From Flaccisagitta enflata (Eukaryota > Chaetognatha > Sagittoidea > Aphragmophora), in NCBI GenBank assembly GCA_965153355.1, contig OZ231127.1:91450001-91514000 (forward strand): DNA of 64,000 bases, read 5' to 3'. Shown piece by piece: positions 42,397 through 55,513 of this stretch; positions within the stretch are counted from its first letter, which is position 1; the number at the start of each line of letters is the position of its first letter. Below the pieces are notes generated by a model. That model was not told where the DNA came from. It ran no database searches and worked only from the letters and a program-made list of their open reading frames with translations. The translations under genes were made by a program, and so were the position numbers.

Positions 42397-43493
42397 TTGT
42401 ATGAGAGCTTGAAAAACTGGTATAGGAACATTTTTATGTTTTTTTGACAGTGACTCAAATCGAGAGAGTTGATATGACCTACTTTTTAAAACCCTCAAAT
42501 AGTTTTTATAATCGTTAATTTATTAGATCTTTCTCGCTCATTCTCCAGAGTTGGGAAAGTTTTAACTCACTTTTTTTTTCATTCAAACATAAAAAGAAAA
42601 AAAATAACACAGAGAGGAGAGAGAAGGGTTCAAACTAGACCTGAAGTTGTCTTACGAGAGAAATAAGGAATTGCGCATACCAGAAAAAGAAAAATCGAAA
42701 TTGATTAGAATAACAACAGAAGAAGAAGAAGAAGAAAAAACAGAAATACCAGAGAGAAAAGTAAAACAAAAAGGAGCGGCAAAAATAATAGCTTAGTATC
42801 ATGACAGAAAAATTTTGGCGGTTATTTCTTTTTTTATGCGGCTTCCTTTTTTTTCGCTTCAAAGAAGCAAACGAATGGCAAAGAATAATGTAAGTAGAAA
42901 GACAGAGGTTAAAATAAACAGAAATACAGACAGATAGACAGACAGACAGAGAAACAGACAGACAAACGGGCAGAGAAAGAAGGAAGTGATGATGCAGGAA
43001 AAATAAAGAATGAGAGAAAAACAAACAGAAAGAGAGGTAGACTGAAAGAGACCAATACACCAAAGGTACAGATGGACGGCAAAAAAGCAGACAAACCAGA
43101 TTAAAGCTTGAGAAAAGAATAAAAAAACTAAATGAGGATACGAAAAAAATATAGATAGTCAAAGTCATAGATAAACATAAAGAAAGAGATAAACATGGAG
43201 AAAGAGGAAGAGAAAAAAAGAGCTAAAAATAGAGAGAAAAAAAAGAAAGAATCAGAAAGAAGATAGACTAAAAGAAGAAAAAAAGAAAAGAAAAAAAAAG
43301 AGTGTAAATCTCAGTAAAACGAGATTCTCTGCGGTGGCCTCAGTGGGAACTCACTTTCCCCTACTCAATGAATCAAGTGAGTGAACTTTGACCAGATTTT
43401 TTAAATCCTAACAAAAATCTTTCCCTCTCTCTCTAATAATCATAAATTACGTATAAAGGAAGAAAGAAAGAAGAAGAATATCTCTCTTTCCTG

Positions 43494-43497
<4 letters not shown>

Positions 43498-43530
<33 letters not shown>

Positions 43531-43960
43531 AGAGGATGGCAGAATCTTGATAATTAACTTTTGATATCTGTTCAATTGTGTATGTACTGTAAAAATGCAG
43601 TCAATGGCAGCCCTAATGGCCGTCCCAACCAGTAACAGGTTTTTGCGCTCTGAACCAGAGTATTATTATTACTGGAAGCCAAGTGAAAAAAGAAGTAGAG
43701 CACCCGATATATAGAAAATACTTAATCGAAATGGTAATGAGGAAGGGGAAAAGGAGAGGGAGTTATGAGGGAGAGGAAGAGGAAGAAAAAGGAGAATGTG
43801 AATAGGAGGAAGAAGAAGGAAAAGAGAGGAATTCAAAGGAATGATAAAAGGAAAGAAGAAGAAGAAAAGAAGAAGAAGAAGAAGAAGAAGAAGAAAACGA
43901 AAAAGAAAAAGAAAAAGAAAAAGAAAAAGAAAAAGAAAAAGAAAAAGAAAATGAATGAAA
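43498..43960. repeat. (GA)n, (GAA)n and (AAAAAG)n tracts
   Basis: Short GA array at 43498-43534, then a purine tract with GAA units (43856-43894) and AAAAAG hexamers (43900-43950). Confidence 0.93.
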
Positions 43961-44189
43961 TTTTCCAAAAAGATTAAACTAAAAAAAAGTGTTTTCAATT
44001 TTTTTCATTATACATGACAGTTTTAATGAGTTTATTCGTCAATGTCACTTTTTTTTTCAAAAAGCCCTTGTTTGGCCATTCAAAATATAGGGCAAATAAC
44101 TTCAGATTTACCAAATTAATCAGAACCGATTTTTAGGTACCATAACTTCCATTTATAAGCAGCTCTTGTCAACAGTTCTTTTTTTTCAG

Positions 44190-44196
44190 AGAGAGA

Positions 44197-44261
<65 letters not shown>

Positions 44262-44303
44262 AGAGAAAGAGAGAAAGAAAAAAAGAAAGAAAGAAAGAAA
44301 GAA

Positions 44304-44374
<71 letters not shown>

Positions 44375-44400
44375 AAGAAAGAAAGAAAGAAAGAAAGAGT
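44190..44400. repeat. (GA)n-(GAAA)n-(GACA)n-(GAAA)n compound array
   Basis: GA to 44254, AAGAGA/GAAA to 44305, GACA to 44372, then GAAA to 44398. The GAAA blocks flank the GACA block almost symmetrically. Confidence 0.97.
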
Positions 44401-44490
44401 AAGAGTCAGGCAATGTAACGATTAGACAGACGGACAGACAGTTCCAAAAAAGGGGTAAAATTCAGAGAGAGAGAGTCAGTAAACGACAAA

Positions 44491-44663
44491 CAAGGCCGGA
44501 TACACGGCTACCTAAGTCGCGTGCTTGTGGGCAGGGGTAGTGAGGAAAATGCTAACCATGCACGCCGAAAAAGTAAAAAAAAGTAAAGTTTGACGGACCG
44601 ACGGACTGACGGATGGATGGACAGACAAAGCGGGTTGTAGAGTCGCGTGGACGCGACTAAAAA
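44491..44663 (+). mobile_element. hairpin-ended dispersed repeat, copy 7
   Basis: CAAGGCCGGATACACGGC, AAGTCGCGTGC, a GGAC-type tract, AAAGCGGGTTGTAGAG, hairpin AGTCGCGTGGACGCGACT, AAAAAG. Confidence 0.9.
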
Positions 44664-45057
44664 GAAGTGTAGATGTTGTTGGGAGTATTCTTTGGCCACC
44701 ACGACCTTTTTTTTCTCTCTCTCTCTCTTTTCATGTCGTGTCCTCTGGTCAAATGACAAAAAAAGACAAAAAAGGGAGAACGGAAGAAGGGGAAAAGGAA
44801 GATAAAAAATAACCCTAACCATTCCTGCGTAGAAAAATCGGAGGAAGGCGAAGAAGAAGAAGAAGAGGAATAAAAACCAGAAACTGCGTCATTGTCGGCA
44901 TGGTGACAAAAAAATACCAAAAACTGTCAACGTCGGGACAATAAAAAAAAAGATAAAGAGAAAAAAAAACTGAAATCCAAAAATTTAAAGGCGGGTGGTA
45001 CATAACCAAGGTGTAAGTGGGCAGGGCAATAAAAAAAAGGAGTCGAGCGAGGAAGAA

Positions 45058-45058
<1 letters not shown>

Positions 45059-45147
<89 letters not shown>
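45059..45147. repeat. (GA)n array
   Basis: 89 bp of GA repeat, 30 bp before a hairpin-ended element. Confidence 0.97.
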
Positions 45148-45149
<2 letters not shown>

Positions 45150-45177
45150 TCAAATGGTAAAATGTTTCAAGAGAAAT

Positions 45178-45422
45178 CAAGGACGGATACACGGCTACCT
45201 TAGTCGCGTGCTGGTGGGCAGGAGCAGTAATGCAATAATCACCTGTAAATGCTAAAACAGTAAAAAAGTTAAGTTTGATGGACAAAGCAACGTACAGACA
45301 AACTTAAAGGCTCTGACCATTTTTTGTCATGAATCCCCGTACTACAAACGCACAAACAAACAGACGGACAAATGGACCGATGGACAAACCGGGTTGTACA
45401 GTCGCGTGCACGCGACTAAAAA
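45178..45422 (+). mobile_element. hairpin-ended dispersed repeat, copy 8
   Basis: 5' AAGGACGGATACACGGC and TAGTCGCGTGCTGGTGGGC; 3' GGGTTGTACAG with the perfect palindrome AGTCGCGTGCACGCGACT and AAAAAG. Confidence 0.9.
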
Positions 45423-45534
45423 GTCTGATGCAGATAAAGAAGTAGAATTGAGGAAAGGATAAAGAAATGATGAAAGAAACCATTATAGATCCTTGGAGTG
45501 CGACCTCCTGTCTCTCTCGACAACTAGGCTGACT

Positions 45535-45709
45535 GTTTTTTAGTCGCGGACACGCGACTCTACACCTTGCCGTGTCGGTCCGTCCATCCGTCCGTCCGTC
45601 CGTCCGTCCGTCTGCCTGTCCGTCGGTCACATTTCTCAATTCCGACCAATTTTTGCAGTACTGCTCCTGCCCAACCGTCCGCGACTGGATTGCCGTGTAT
45701 CCGGCCTTG
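45535..45709 (-). mobile_element. hairpin-ended dispersed repeat, copy 9
   Basis: Reverse orientation, facing copy 8 tail-to-tail: TTTTTAGTCGCGGACACGCG, a GTCC tract, GCCCAACCGTCCGCGACTGG, CCGTGTATCCGGCCTTG. A worn further copy (GCAAAGCC...GAGTTGCGTACACGACTCT) lies at 45807-45861. Confidence 0.9.
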
Positions 45710-45864
45710 TTCTTGTTTGGTTTAGTTTGTTTTTTTTTCTTTTTTTTTTTTGCATGATCTCAGATCTTGTTTCTGTGTCTCTTGACTATCTTTTTGGAAT
45801 ATATGGAAGGACCAACGGACTGGCAAAGCCTTTATTTAAAAGAGTTGCGTACACGACTCTTGAA

Positions 45865-46450
45865 ATACTCACTTTTTCTTCAGATTTAGCGTGGCAACGA
45901 CGGATTTGGGGATGTGACATTTAAGAATACGCATACAAAGAAAACGAAAAGCGACGAAAATTAACAATGTTTGGTGAGAATCAAGTTAAATAACAGAGAA
46001 ATTGGAGAAAATATAATGAATTCATTGAATCAAATAGTGCTCACTCAATTGGATGTCTTTTTTTTCAATGTTTTTTTTGTGTTTCGCTTTGAGGTAGTAG
46101 CGGCTGGTTAATTCGCTGAGCAAAGGTTGTTTATTATCTTTTGTTTGTGTTTATATGTGTGTACATTCGTGTGTAATTGTATATTTGTTACACCTTTGGG
46201 TTTCTTTTTATTGTAACACGAATACGGGGTTTAATAATTTCAAGTTTTCATGTAAGATCAGATGAAGGTTTTTTTTTGAAGTGTCAATTCATTGTTTTGC
46301 AGACGTTGCTTTTTCCCACTCTTTCTTAGTAACATTATTCACACGCACGCACAAAAAAAAAAATCACTTTCACATGACAACTTTCGGTATCATCGTCATC
46401 GTCATGTCAATTTTTTTTTTATCATCAAGGCGTAGACGACATTTAAGTCG
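45865..46450. other. no gene recognised
   Basis: AT-rich and T-rich sequence between a hairpin-element remnant and the (GTC)n array. Nothing supportable. Confidence 0.45.
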
Positions 46451-46457
46451 TCGTCAT

Positions 46458-46462
46458 TTTCG

Positions 46463-46535
<73 letters not shown>

Positions 46536-46537
46536 TA
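46458..46537. repeat. (GTC)n array
   Basis: About 80 bp of GTC triplets. It is followed by GTCAAC/GTCGTC-like text and a GGA array at 46649-46695. The frames through it on either strand are repeat-driven, although the minus-strand text around 46600-46740 is less simple; I do not call a gene. Confidence 0.95.
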
Positions 46538-47102
46538 TCATCGTCGTCGTTTTAACAATTGCATCGTCAACATCGTCAAATTCAGCGTCAACGCCAACGT
46601 TACTCCGACCGGAAATGGCAAGAGAAGCAAACAAGGAGGCGTCGACGGTGGCGGAGGAGGAGGAGGAGGAGGAGGAGGAGGAGGAGGAAGAGGAGCAGAG
46701 GGAGGAAGTTTCAAAGGCCTCCACGGGTGCCTTGAAGGCTGTTGAGGTGATGTCGTTGTAAAAACGCTTTTTGCGCATAATAATCCAATATCCCTGAGTT
46801 GGATTTTGAGGAGAATGACGAGGTTGAGGAGGTTGAGGAGTTGTTGGATGACAGAGTTTTATTCTTCTTTTTTTAATGGCGGGAAATTTGTTCCAGCGCC
46901 AATTCATCCTCTTTTGTGTTTCATTATCTGTATAGTTTTGAAAAAGATGAGTTTTCAATTATAAGAATATAGATTCTAATTGAATAATGACAATTTTTCA
47001 ACTTTCAACAACTATCAATCCTTTTCAGTTTTTTTTTCAATTTTTTGTTATGATATCTGTCAATCTGTTGTTAGTCCACTATCTGTGTGTGTCCATCTGT
47101 CA

Positions 47103-47270
<168 letters not shown>

Positions 47271-47621
47271 CTCCCATGATAAAGGAAGGGCGGAGCAAGA
47301 AAAAACTGAAACAAAAAAAAAAGTCGAAAATGAATAATAGATTATCTGGCGTATGCATATTTTTTTCTAGTTCAGAGAAAAAAAAAGATTAAGGGTTAGG
47401 AGATGAAAAAATGTGAAACAACTCCTCCAGATGGGTGATAGATGGATGGATAGATGATGATAAGCTTGAGCAAAAACAAGTACCCCGGGGGTACAACGAG
47501 GCGTCCACATGCTGCTTAGCTTGTTAAGAATGATGCAATATTGCATCAATCATGCAGAATGATGCAATGACCTAACATTTTTCGTAATTTCCTTGAGTTT
47601 TCACCATATATGACTCGTGCT

Positions 47622-47728
47622 CACCAACGGACGGACCAATGGACGGACCAATGGACGGACAAACGGACGGACGGATGGACGGACAAAGCCTCTTATAGAG
47701 ATGCGTGGACGCATCTAAAAAAAAAAAA
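47622..47728 (+). mobile_element. hairpin-ended dispersed repeat, copy 10 (3' part)
   Basis: A GGAC tract, AAAGCCTCTTATAGAG and a hairpin AGATGCGTGGACGCATCT that differs from all other copies in both arms in a compensating way. A-rich tail. Confidence 0.88.
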
Positions 47729-47824
47729 CTAGAAGGGAAACATTCACTTTTTTGTTATGGTTTTAATGGATTTTTGATTATATTATTCCGTGGAGAGGAA
47801 AGAATGTGGAAGAGGAGGAAAAAC

Positions 47825-47832
47825 AGAGAGAG

Positions 47833-47919
<87 letters not shown>
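47825..47919. repeat. (GA)n array
   Basis: 95 bp of GA repeat, about 100 bp after a hairpin-ended element. Confidence 0.97.
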
Positions 47920-47924
47920 CAGGC

Positions 47925-49205
47925 AATTTGAAGGGAGAGAAAAAATAAACAAATCGAATAATTTTTTAAGACGATCTATAAAAAAAAAAGAAGATGCATG
48001 CCATTTTTGTTGAGAGAATCTCATAATTCTGGCATGAGATTTTCGCAAAATCGATTTTAATGACGTTTTCAGGCGCATTTTTTTTTCTCTTCTTTTTTTT
48101 TTGCATAAAAAAAAATGAAGCGCAATAAAATGCAGCGGAAAAATTGAGTCATGAATAGGATTAATGCATTTTTTTTTCTTTACATTTGTTTTTAAAACTA
48201 ACATTCCATTTTTTTCAAATACTTTTTGGCATTTTTCGCGTAGTGGTAGGCGTCGCATATCTTGGATCGAGTGTGCATTATCAAAATTCAAGAAGACTCT
48301 TTTGTCCATTGTGATGTATCCAGTGTATCGAGATAAGCGGAAGTTTTAAGAAATTCCAAAAAGAGCATTTAGAAATGATGGTAACGTGGCAAGTAATCAT
48401 CCAATTTCCCGTGATCACGAAACACGATTTCTGAAAAAGAATGTAATGCTAGGCCCTTTCGGTGAGTTTGACTGATCCGACGTTTTTTGTCGCTTACATT
48501 TGAGGCATTCTTTTTTTGCCACTTGATGCATTTGGTGCCACTTTGGTCGATTTTCATGCCGCTTCCACCGCTTCCCATTCCATTTTGCTTCCACATCCCT
48601 TCTGGACAACTGTACTCGACGTCGTTCTTTACCAGGAACTTTTTTTTTGCGCGAGGTTTGCCACAACATTTTTGACGGCCCACAGCTCCGTATAGATGTT
48701 GTATTGCCTCAATGCAATGGTGTTAATGTTGTCATTTTACGATTAAGACATATTGCTTGTCCACAATGGTGTTCACGTTGCTGGTCCACGATCCATATAT
48801 GCTTAAGATGATGTAGTTGTTGCATAGTCGCAAAATTTTTTTTCATGTTGGTATCTTTTTTTTCATTTTATTTGAAACGAAATGGAGATGAAAAAGTGTT
48901 TTTTTTTTCATTAATAGTAATACTCTTCAAAACATTCAATTTCTTCGCATAACTTTTTTTTATTTTCTTCTCCTCCTCCTCCTCCTCTTTCTCCCCTCCT
49001 CCCTCCTATTTTCATGTTGTTATTTTTTTTCATTGCGTGTGGCAGAGAGAGAGAGAGAGAAAGAGATCAAAATGAAAATAAAAGATCTATACACGCGCTT
49101 CCACTATTTTTCTCTTCTCATTTTTTTTTCAAAAGCTCGACATGTCCATTTTTTACGAAAATGAGAATAAAAAAAAATTAGGGGCGAGTCGTCCTTCCTT
49201 TCCTC
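47925..49205. other. no gene recognised
   Basis: AT-rich sequence with many T and A runs, a TCC patch (48970-49010) and a short GA patch (49043-49062). The minus-strand frame at 48369-48683 has ordinary composition but no recognisable motif or splice context. Confidence 0.45.
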
Positions 49206-49206
49206 T

Positions 49207-49212
<6 letters not shown>

Positions 49213-49302
<90 letters not shown>
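49213..49302. repeat. (CT)n array
   Basis: 90 bp of CT repeat; a 50-bp CT array follows at 49653-49702. Confidence 0.97.
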
Positions 49303-49305
<3 letters not shown>

Positions 49306-49647
49306 ATCTAACTCCTCTTCCTCCTCCTCTACCTCTCCTCTTTTTTTTCTCTCTCTTGCTCTCTCTTCAAATCATATTCTTAAACAATCATCCACAAAAA
49401 AAGAAAAAGAAAAAAAGAAAAGACTTGGTCGTGCGCTTTTTGTTGAGAGTCCGGTTGTTGACGTAAGTCCTTTTTAAGATCTATCTATACCCTATCCTCC
49501 AATCCTTGTTACTGGGATTGTGTAAAGGAGCAGATAAATAAAAAAGTTGAGTCAGTACGTTGAAGGCAAAGAGAGAGAGAGAGTTCGCGAGAAAGAAATA
49601 TCTCCTGGTATGAACTAAAAAAACAGAGAGTAATTGTGTTCAATCAA

Positions 49648-49705
<58 letters not shown>

Positions 49706-49897
49706 AGAATTATATGAGATAAAGCTTTTCCAAGGTGAAGGTCCGATACATATTTCAAAATGGTTCATTGTTTTTACACCGTTGAGCCCCGCTATACCGA
49801 CATTCTACTGCAATTTTGTAAAAAAATTAGAGTAGCAAATCTGTGGTCCTTTGAGTTCTCTTTTATATGCCGTGCAATTGAAAAACTGTTTTGATAA

Positions 49898-50046
49898 CAA
49901 GGCCGGATACACGGCTACCGAAGTCGCGTGTGGGTGGGCAGGGGCCATATTTGAGGATCATAAAAAAAGTAAAGTGTGACCAACAGACCGACCGACCGAC
50001 CAACCGACAAAGCGGGGTGTAGAGTTGCGTAGCACGCGACTAAAAA
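49898..50046 (+). mobile_element. hairpin-ended dispersed repeat, copy 11
   Basis: CAAGGCCGGATACACGGC, AAGTCGCGTGTGGGTGGGC, a CGAC tract, AAAGCGGGGTGTAGAG, a hairpin with one G-T pair (AGTTGCGTAGCACGCGACT), AAAAA. Confidence 0.9.
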
Positions 50047-50242
50047 TCAAATTTGTCGAACTTTTGACTCTGTTGGAGCGGGATGTAACTGTATATTAAC
50101 TTTTTCCTTTGAGCGAGTTCTGAAAGCAAAAAAGGCCCAAGAGGTTAATGACAGAAACAAATGTAAGTAAAATGATGTGTTAAAAGTACAATAACTACGC
50201 TTACACGTTGTGCTTTTGAGTAAAGAAAGAAGATGATAATTC

Positions 50243-50251
<9 letters not shown>

Positions 50252-50313
<62 letters not shown>

Positions 50314-50318
50314 GAGAG
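50252..50318. repeat. (GA)n array
   Basis: About 57 bp of GA followed by a GCAGAGAGAG unit and a perfect 20-bp palindrome at 50329-50348. Confidence 0.97.
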
Positions 50319-50491
50319 AGCAGAATAGTAGGGGTAGTACTACCCCTAGGAGCAGGAAGTCGAAATGAATCCCTCTTGCAACCCCCCCCCCCCACATCCT
50401 TACGAAATCGTATCTCTCATGGTCAATAAAAGTCCTTGGGTCACTTTTCAAAAAAAAGAGATCATCGGTCAGTCAACCGTAACAAAAAGAG

Positions 50492-50668
<177 letters not shown>

Positions 50669-50769
50669 GGCACAAAATGAGTGAGTGAAACAGAAAGAGA
50701 CATTAAAGACTAAGTTTAAGAACCTAGAGTTTAAAAAAGGCTCTATAATTAAAAACATTGCCATTGGTT

Positions 50770-50870
50770 ATATACCTTTTTATATCTTTATATATCTTTA
50801 TATATCTTTATATATCTTTTATATCTTTTATATCTTCATATATCTTTATATCTTTTGAAAGACTTGAAAA
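50770..50870. repeat. TATATCTTTA-type tandem repeat
   Basis: Ten- to twelve-bp units of TATATCTTT, AT-rich. Confidence 0.93.
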
Positions 50871-51049
50871 ATGATGATATTTGGAAAAGAAGTTTTCATT
50901 TCCTAAAAACGACGATTCGGTTTTTAACGGTCAGATTTTGGTATCCACAAATGATAGAATATAATTATCGATTTCGAATAAATATCGTTGAGCAAAAAAC
51001 GAGTAAATACTAACTGGACCAGGATGACCGCGATCGCGATATTACCCGG

Positions 51050-51072
51050 ATGACGACGACGACGACGACGAC

Positions 51073-51104
<32 letters not shown>

Positions 51105-51240
51105 ATACGACGTAAAAAACGATGACGAAATTTTTCGATTAAAAACAACTCGATGATTACGTAGATGACGACCAACGGAAGGTCGATGGCAATGACGATG
51201 ACGACGATGACGACAGTGACGACGACGACGACGACGTCAG
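51050..51240. repeat. (GAC)n arrays
   Basis: Perfect GAC at 51052-51078 and 51081-51103, and GAC/GAT mixtures to about 51237. Confidence 0.95.
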
Positions 51241-51344
51241 GGAGGACGATATCGAAAAAGACAAGGAGGACAACGAAGATGACAATGACATTGAGAAACG
51301 ATTTTACTAAATTATTTTGATACAATTGGAAGTGCACAGCTCTC

Positions 51345-51605
<261 letters not shown>

Positions 51606-51959
51606 ATCATCTTCTTCCCCAGACAGAATATCATTGAGTTTTCATCTCCATGTACTTTACTACTGTAATCACTATTTGAATTGAGTAGAAAAACAAGGCC
51701 ATGGAAGTTGGAAGGTACAATACAACTAGGATTTATGACAAAACTGTTACACTTTTACAACAAATTTTACTCCTGCATAGTACAGTACAAACAAGACCCG
51801 ATCGTCCTAGGACCAAAAATAAGAGGATTGACCCTACTAAAGCTAGACTATGACTTTGTTGCACAACAAAAGAGCGCACGAGACATGTAAAGTGCAGTGC
51901 ATGTGAGAAGCAGGTTTAGACTTGATGCGGGTTCAAGTCAAGTGCGTGCACGGCAAATG

Positions 51960-52175
51960 GAAAGTGCACGTGTGTTTTATACGGATAACGCGTAAAGTAA
52001 GTGTGCCGTACATGCAAAGCGCGTACGAGTAACACGTAAAGTAAGTGTGCGGTACACGCAAAGCACGTACGAGTAACACGTGAAGTAAGTGTGCGGTACA
52101 CGCAAAGCACGTACGAGTAACACGTGAAGTAAGTGTGCGGTACACGTGAAGTTCGTGTGCGCGGTACACGTGTAT
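51960..52175 (+). repeat. 44-bp minisatellite, about four units
   Basis: The phrase GTAAGTGTGC recurs at 51997, 52041, 52085 and 52129, exactly 44 bp apart. Each unit contains GTACACGCAAAGC and GTACGAGTAACACGT. Confidence 0.96.
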
Positions 52176-52267
52176 AAGGAGTGCGCAATTTTATCGCAAC
52201 AGAAATCAAATTCCGTTTTTTACTGTTGTTATTCCTCGCTCTTTCGCAAACGCCCGGTTATTTTTTG

Positions 52268-52506
<239 letters not shown>

Positions 52507-52599
52507 CCCAGCTTTTTCGCGTTTTTGCGAAGGGCTGTCCGTAAAGAAAAAGCACGGGTTTGATTGACTCTCTAGGTCGACCGGGCAAAAAGAAGAAGA

Positions 52600-52833
52600 A
52601 GAGGAAGAGGAGGCTAAGTTGAAGGAGGAGGAAGAGGAGAAAGAAGAGAAAGAGGAACCAAATCTGAGGTCATTGGGGAGAAGCAGAAGAAGAGCTAGAA
52701 GGAGGAGAAGAAAAAACAGGAGCAAAAACAAGAGGAGAAGCGATGAAGAAGAAGAAGAAGAAGAAGAAGAAGAAGAAGAAGAAGAAGAAGAAGAAGAAGA
52801 AGAAGAAGAAGAAGAAGAAGAAGAAGAAGAAGA
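52600..52833. repeat. GGA/GAA purine tract
   Basis: GAGGAA text followed by perfect GAA triplets from 52744 to 52832. Confidence 0.96.
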
Positions 52834-52944
52834 TAGATCAAATGAAAAAGCCAGAGCAATTATAAGTAGAAGAGGAACATGAAAACATAGCGTGTAAGCG
52901 AGGCGAAAAAATACAGGAAATGGAGGAGAGCTCAGAGTGGTGGC

Positions 52945-53430
52945 TTAACTGGTAGAGGTGGGAGTAGAGAGAGAGAAGGTTGACGTGGGGGGGGGGGGAG
53001 ATCGCGGGTGCATGTGCATGTGTGAGGTGCAGTAATTGCTTTGACGGGTGGCGATGGTAGAGGAATGAGGGATGGTAGAAGAGTGATGGAAGATAGCAGA
53101 TGCAATGATGCAGATGAGGTGCAAGCAGTGATGGCTTAACGTGTTGAAGTAGACAAGAGGGGAAGGCGATCGCAGGTGCATGGGAGGTGCAGCCATCAAT
53201 TGCTTAACGGGTAAAAGTGGGAGTGGAGAGATAGGAGGTTGGGGAGGAGAGGGGGCGGTCGCAGGTGCATATGAGGTGCAGCCATTAACGGGTAGAGGTG
53301 GGAGTAAAGAGACAGGCGATCGCAGGTGCAGTTGAGGTATATCTAGTAGTGGATGACAGATAAAGGTGCAGTTGTAGGGTTGTAGGCAAGTGAGGTGCAT
53401 CGAGTAGTAGCGTAATCAGTAGATAAGGAG
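52945..53430 (+). repeat. degenerate tandem repeat, unit about 110-130 bp
   Basis: Four units share CGATCGCAGGTGCAT, GAGGTGCAGCCAT and ACGGGTAGAGGTGGGAGT, at about 52950-53065, 53130-53210, 53211-53285 and 53286-53340, with worn units after. Confidence 0.85.
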
Positions 53431-53721
53431 GTGATGAGGTAGTAGCTGACAGATACAGGTGCAGGTATAGGCAAGTGATGGTAAATGGAGGCAATAAGGA
53501 AAGAAATTTCGGAAGCAGATGGAACGCGGTGGTGAAACAGCGGGTGGAGGCGAAAGTGGAGATGCGAGAAGTACAAGGGGCAGGACAGACCGACAGGTAT
53601 AGCCATAAGTTTCTAGCCTTTTGATAATAAGCGCTGAAAGAGGATGAGTGTAGTTATAAAATAGATCATGAATCGGTGAATTTTCAGGGCCCTTATAAAT
53701 CAAGTGGCTTTAAAACTAATG

Positions 53722-53783
53722 GAGACGGACGGACCGACCGACCGACATAGCGGGTCATAGAGTCGCGTAGCACGCGACTAAAA
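53722..53783 (+). mobile_element. hairpin-ended dispersed repeat, copy 12 (3' part)
   Basis: A CGAC tract, ATAGCGGGTCATAGAG, hairpin AGTCGCGTAGCACGCGACT and AAAA. Confidence 0.87.
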
Positions 53784-54334
53784 CGCGTTTTAGTTATTTT
53801 GAACTCAGAAGAAAAAAAAAATCCCGCCAACGACCAAAAAATGTCGTTTCCGAATTCTCGTTTTTTATGTCCGGTAAACTCATCATTAATTATTAAAAGA
53901 AGAAGAAAATGACGATGAGAGTTCAAGTTTAAGTTCTATTAAAAAGAGTTGATGACTGTAAAGGTCATTTTTTTGCTTCGAGGTTTAGTGATCGACCGCT
54001 TTCTTAATTTATGATTCAATGAAAACGGACGCAATGGTTTGTTTATTTCGTTTTCATCCTTCCTTGAGTGGCACAAAAAGTGGAGACAATAAAAATGAGC
54101 GCACGCTATCTCTCTTTGCCATTTATTCGTATAGAAATACCATTGAAGACGGAGTAGAGAAAAAAAGTGAAAAAAAAAGGATGAAAAATTTGGAAAAATT
54201 GAAATGGCTCAAAAGATGCAAATGAGCTCTTGAGCATGAAGAAGAAGAAGGAGAAGCAACGAGAGAAAAAACGCGAGTGGGAGGCACTTGCAAAAAAAAA
54301 GTCCCACATTCTGGCGTAGGGTTCATGAAACTAA

Positions 54335-54390
54335 AACGACGACGACAAGGACGACGTTGCAGATGGAACAAACGACGACGACGACGACGA

Positions 54391-54435
<45 letters not shown>

Positions 54436-54437
54436 TG
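54335..54437. repeat. (GAC)n array
   Basis: GAC triplets with a few substitutions. Open frames through it continue into less simple text (to 54629 plus) without recognisable motifs. Confidence 0.95.
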
Positions 54438-54673
54438 AAGACCACAACAACGAAGACGAAAACAAAAAGAAGAAAAAAAAAACCCATGAAGGTCGAGTTC
54501 AGTGGCCCATATCCGGAATCGCGTGCCGATGTATACGCGCGCGCAAAAAGAAGAGAACTACTAATAGATACAAATTCCGATTCTTGCGCGATAAGAATGG
54601 GCACGCGAGTTCTACAAGAAGAACTGTAAGAAATCTACAAGAAGGGTGGTACTCAGGCAAATGACAGAAAGAA

Positions 54674-54872
54674 CAAGGCCGAATACACGGCCAACCTAGT
54701 TGCGTACTAGGCAATGTTGTGGGAGGCAAGACAGAAGTAAAGATGCAAAAATTGAAAAAAAAAACCTCATAAGGTCCAAAACCTATATACCTGTCCGACT
54801 AATCAACAAACCGACAGACGCACAGACCCAACAGATCTACAGAATGGTATATACAGTTGCGTGCACTAGCAT
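54674..54872 (+). mobile_element. hairpin-ended dispersed repeat, copy 13 (worn)
   Basis: 5' CAAGGCCGAATACACGGCC with AGTTGCGTAC; the 3' part is degraded (CAGTTGCGTGCACTAGC). Confidence 0.75.
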
Positions 54873-54965
54873 AGAAAACGCCATCACGCAGAACGTGCAC
54901 ACAAAACAGGAAAAGTTTTGCCACTGGATTTTGAAAAGGCAAAGGCAAACAGAGACATGAGGAAA

Positions 54966-55060
54966 CAAGTGACGCGGGGTCACAATATGGTTGCGGACAG
55001 GTGGGCGGGGCATCCAACCCCCAGCCTCACCCAACTCTACCCCCAAATCCCTCTTCCACA

Positions 55061-55136
<76 letters not shown>

Positions 55137-55259
55137 CACAATACAAACTGCAGCATCATAAATGCGCGTTTTTTGCTTTTTCAACTCAAACCTGATGGAC
55201 CGATGGATTAACCAACGGACAGACAAAGCCTCTGATAGAGTTGCGTGTCCGCAACTGAA
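54966..55259 (+). mobile_element. hairpin-ended dispersed repeat, copy 14, with (CA)n insert
   Basis: 5' end of the GTGACGCGGGGTCAC type, GGTTGCGGACAGGTGGGC, then a (CA)n array at 55067-55129, GGACAGAC text, AAAGCCTCTGATAGAG and hairpin AGTTGCGTGTCCGCAACT. Confidence 0.88.
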
Positions 55260-55439
55260 ACGATTGTTGAAGCAAAGGAGAATGCACCTCCAATTACCTC
55301 TAATCTTTTTTGTTTGGTAACTGGATGTTTTTGATTAAGGTTTTGCCATTTCTGTTTTAAATGAAAAAAAAATCCTTACAAGACAAAACCGTCGATGCAT
55401 TCGAGAAAAGAATTGAGAAGCAAACCATAAAAAAAGAGC

Positions 55440-55446
55440 TAGAGAG

Positions 55447-55513
<67 letters not shown>
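55440..55513. repeat. (GA)n array
   Basis: About 74 bp of GA. The interval 55514-56160 is AT-rich with no gene recognised. Confidence 0.97.

Noticed and set aside
46443-46958. Minus-strand frame with a Ser run and ordinary flanks (KAPVEAFETSS, GRSNVGVDAEFDDVDD)
   Set aside because: It is bounded by GTC and GGA triplet arrays, other frames across the same interval are equally open, and no domain is recognised.
54450-54629. Frame KVEFSGPYPESRADVYARAK on the plus strand
   Set aside because: It looks protein-like for about 45 residues but follows a GAC array, has no splice context and matches no family I know.
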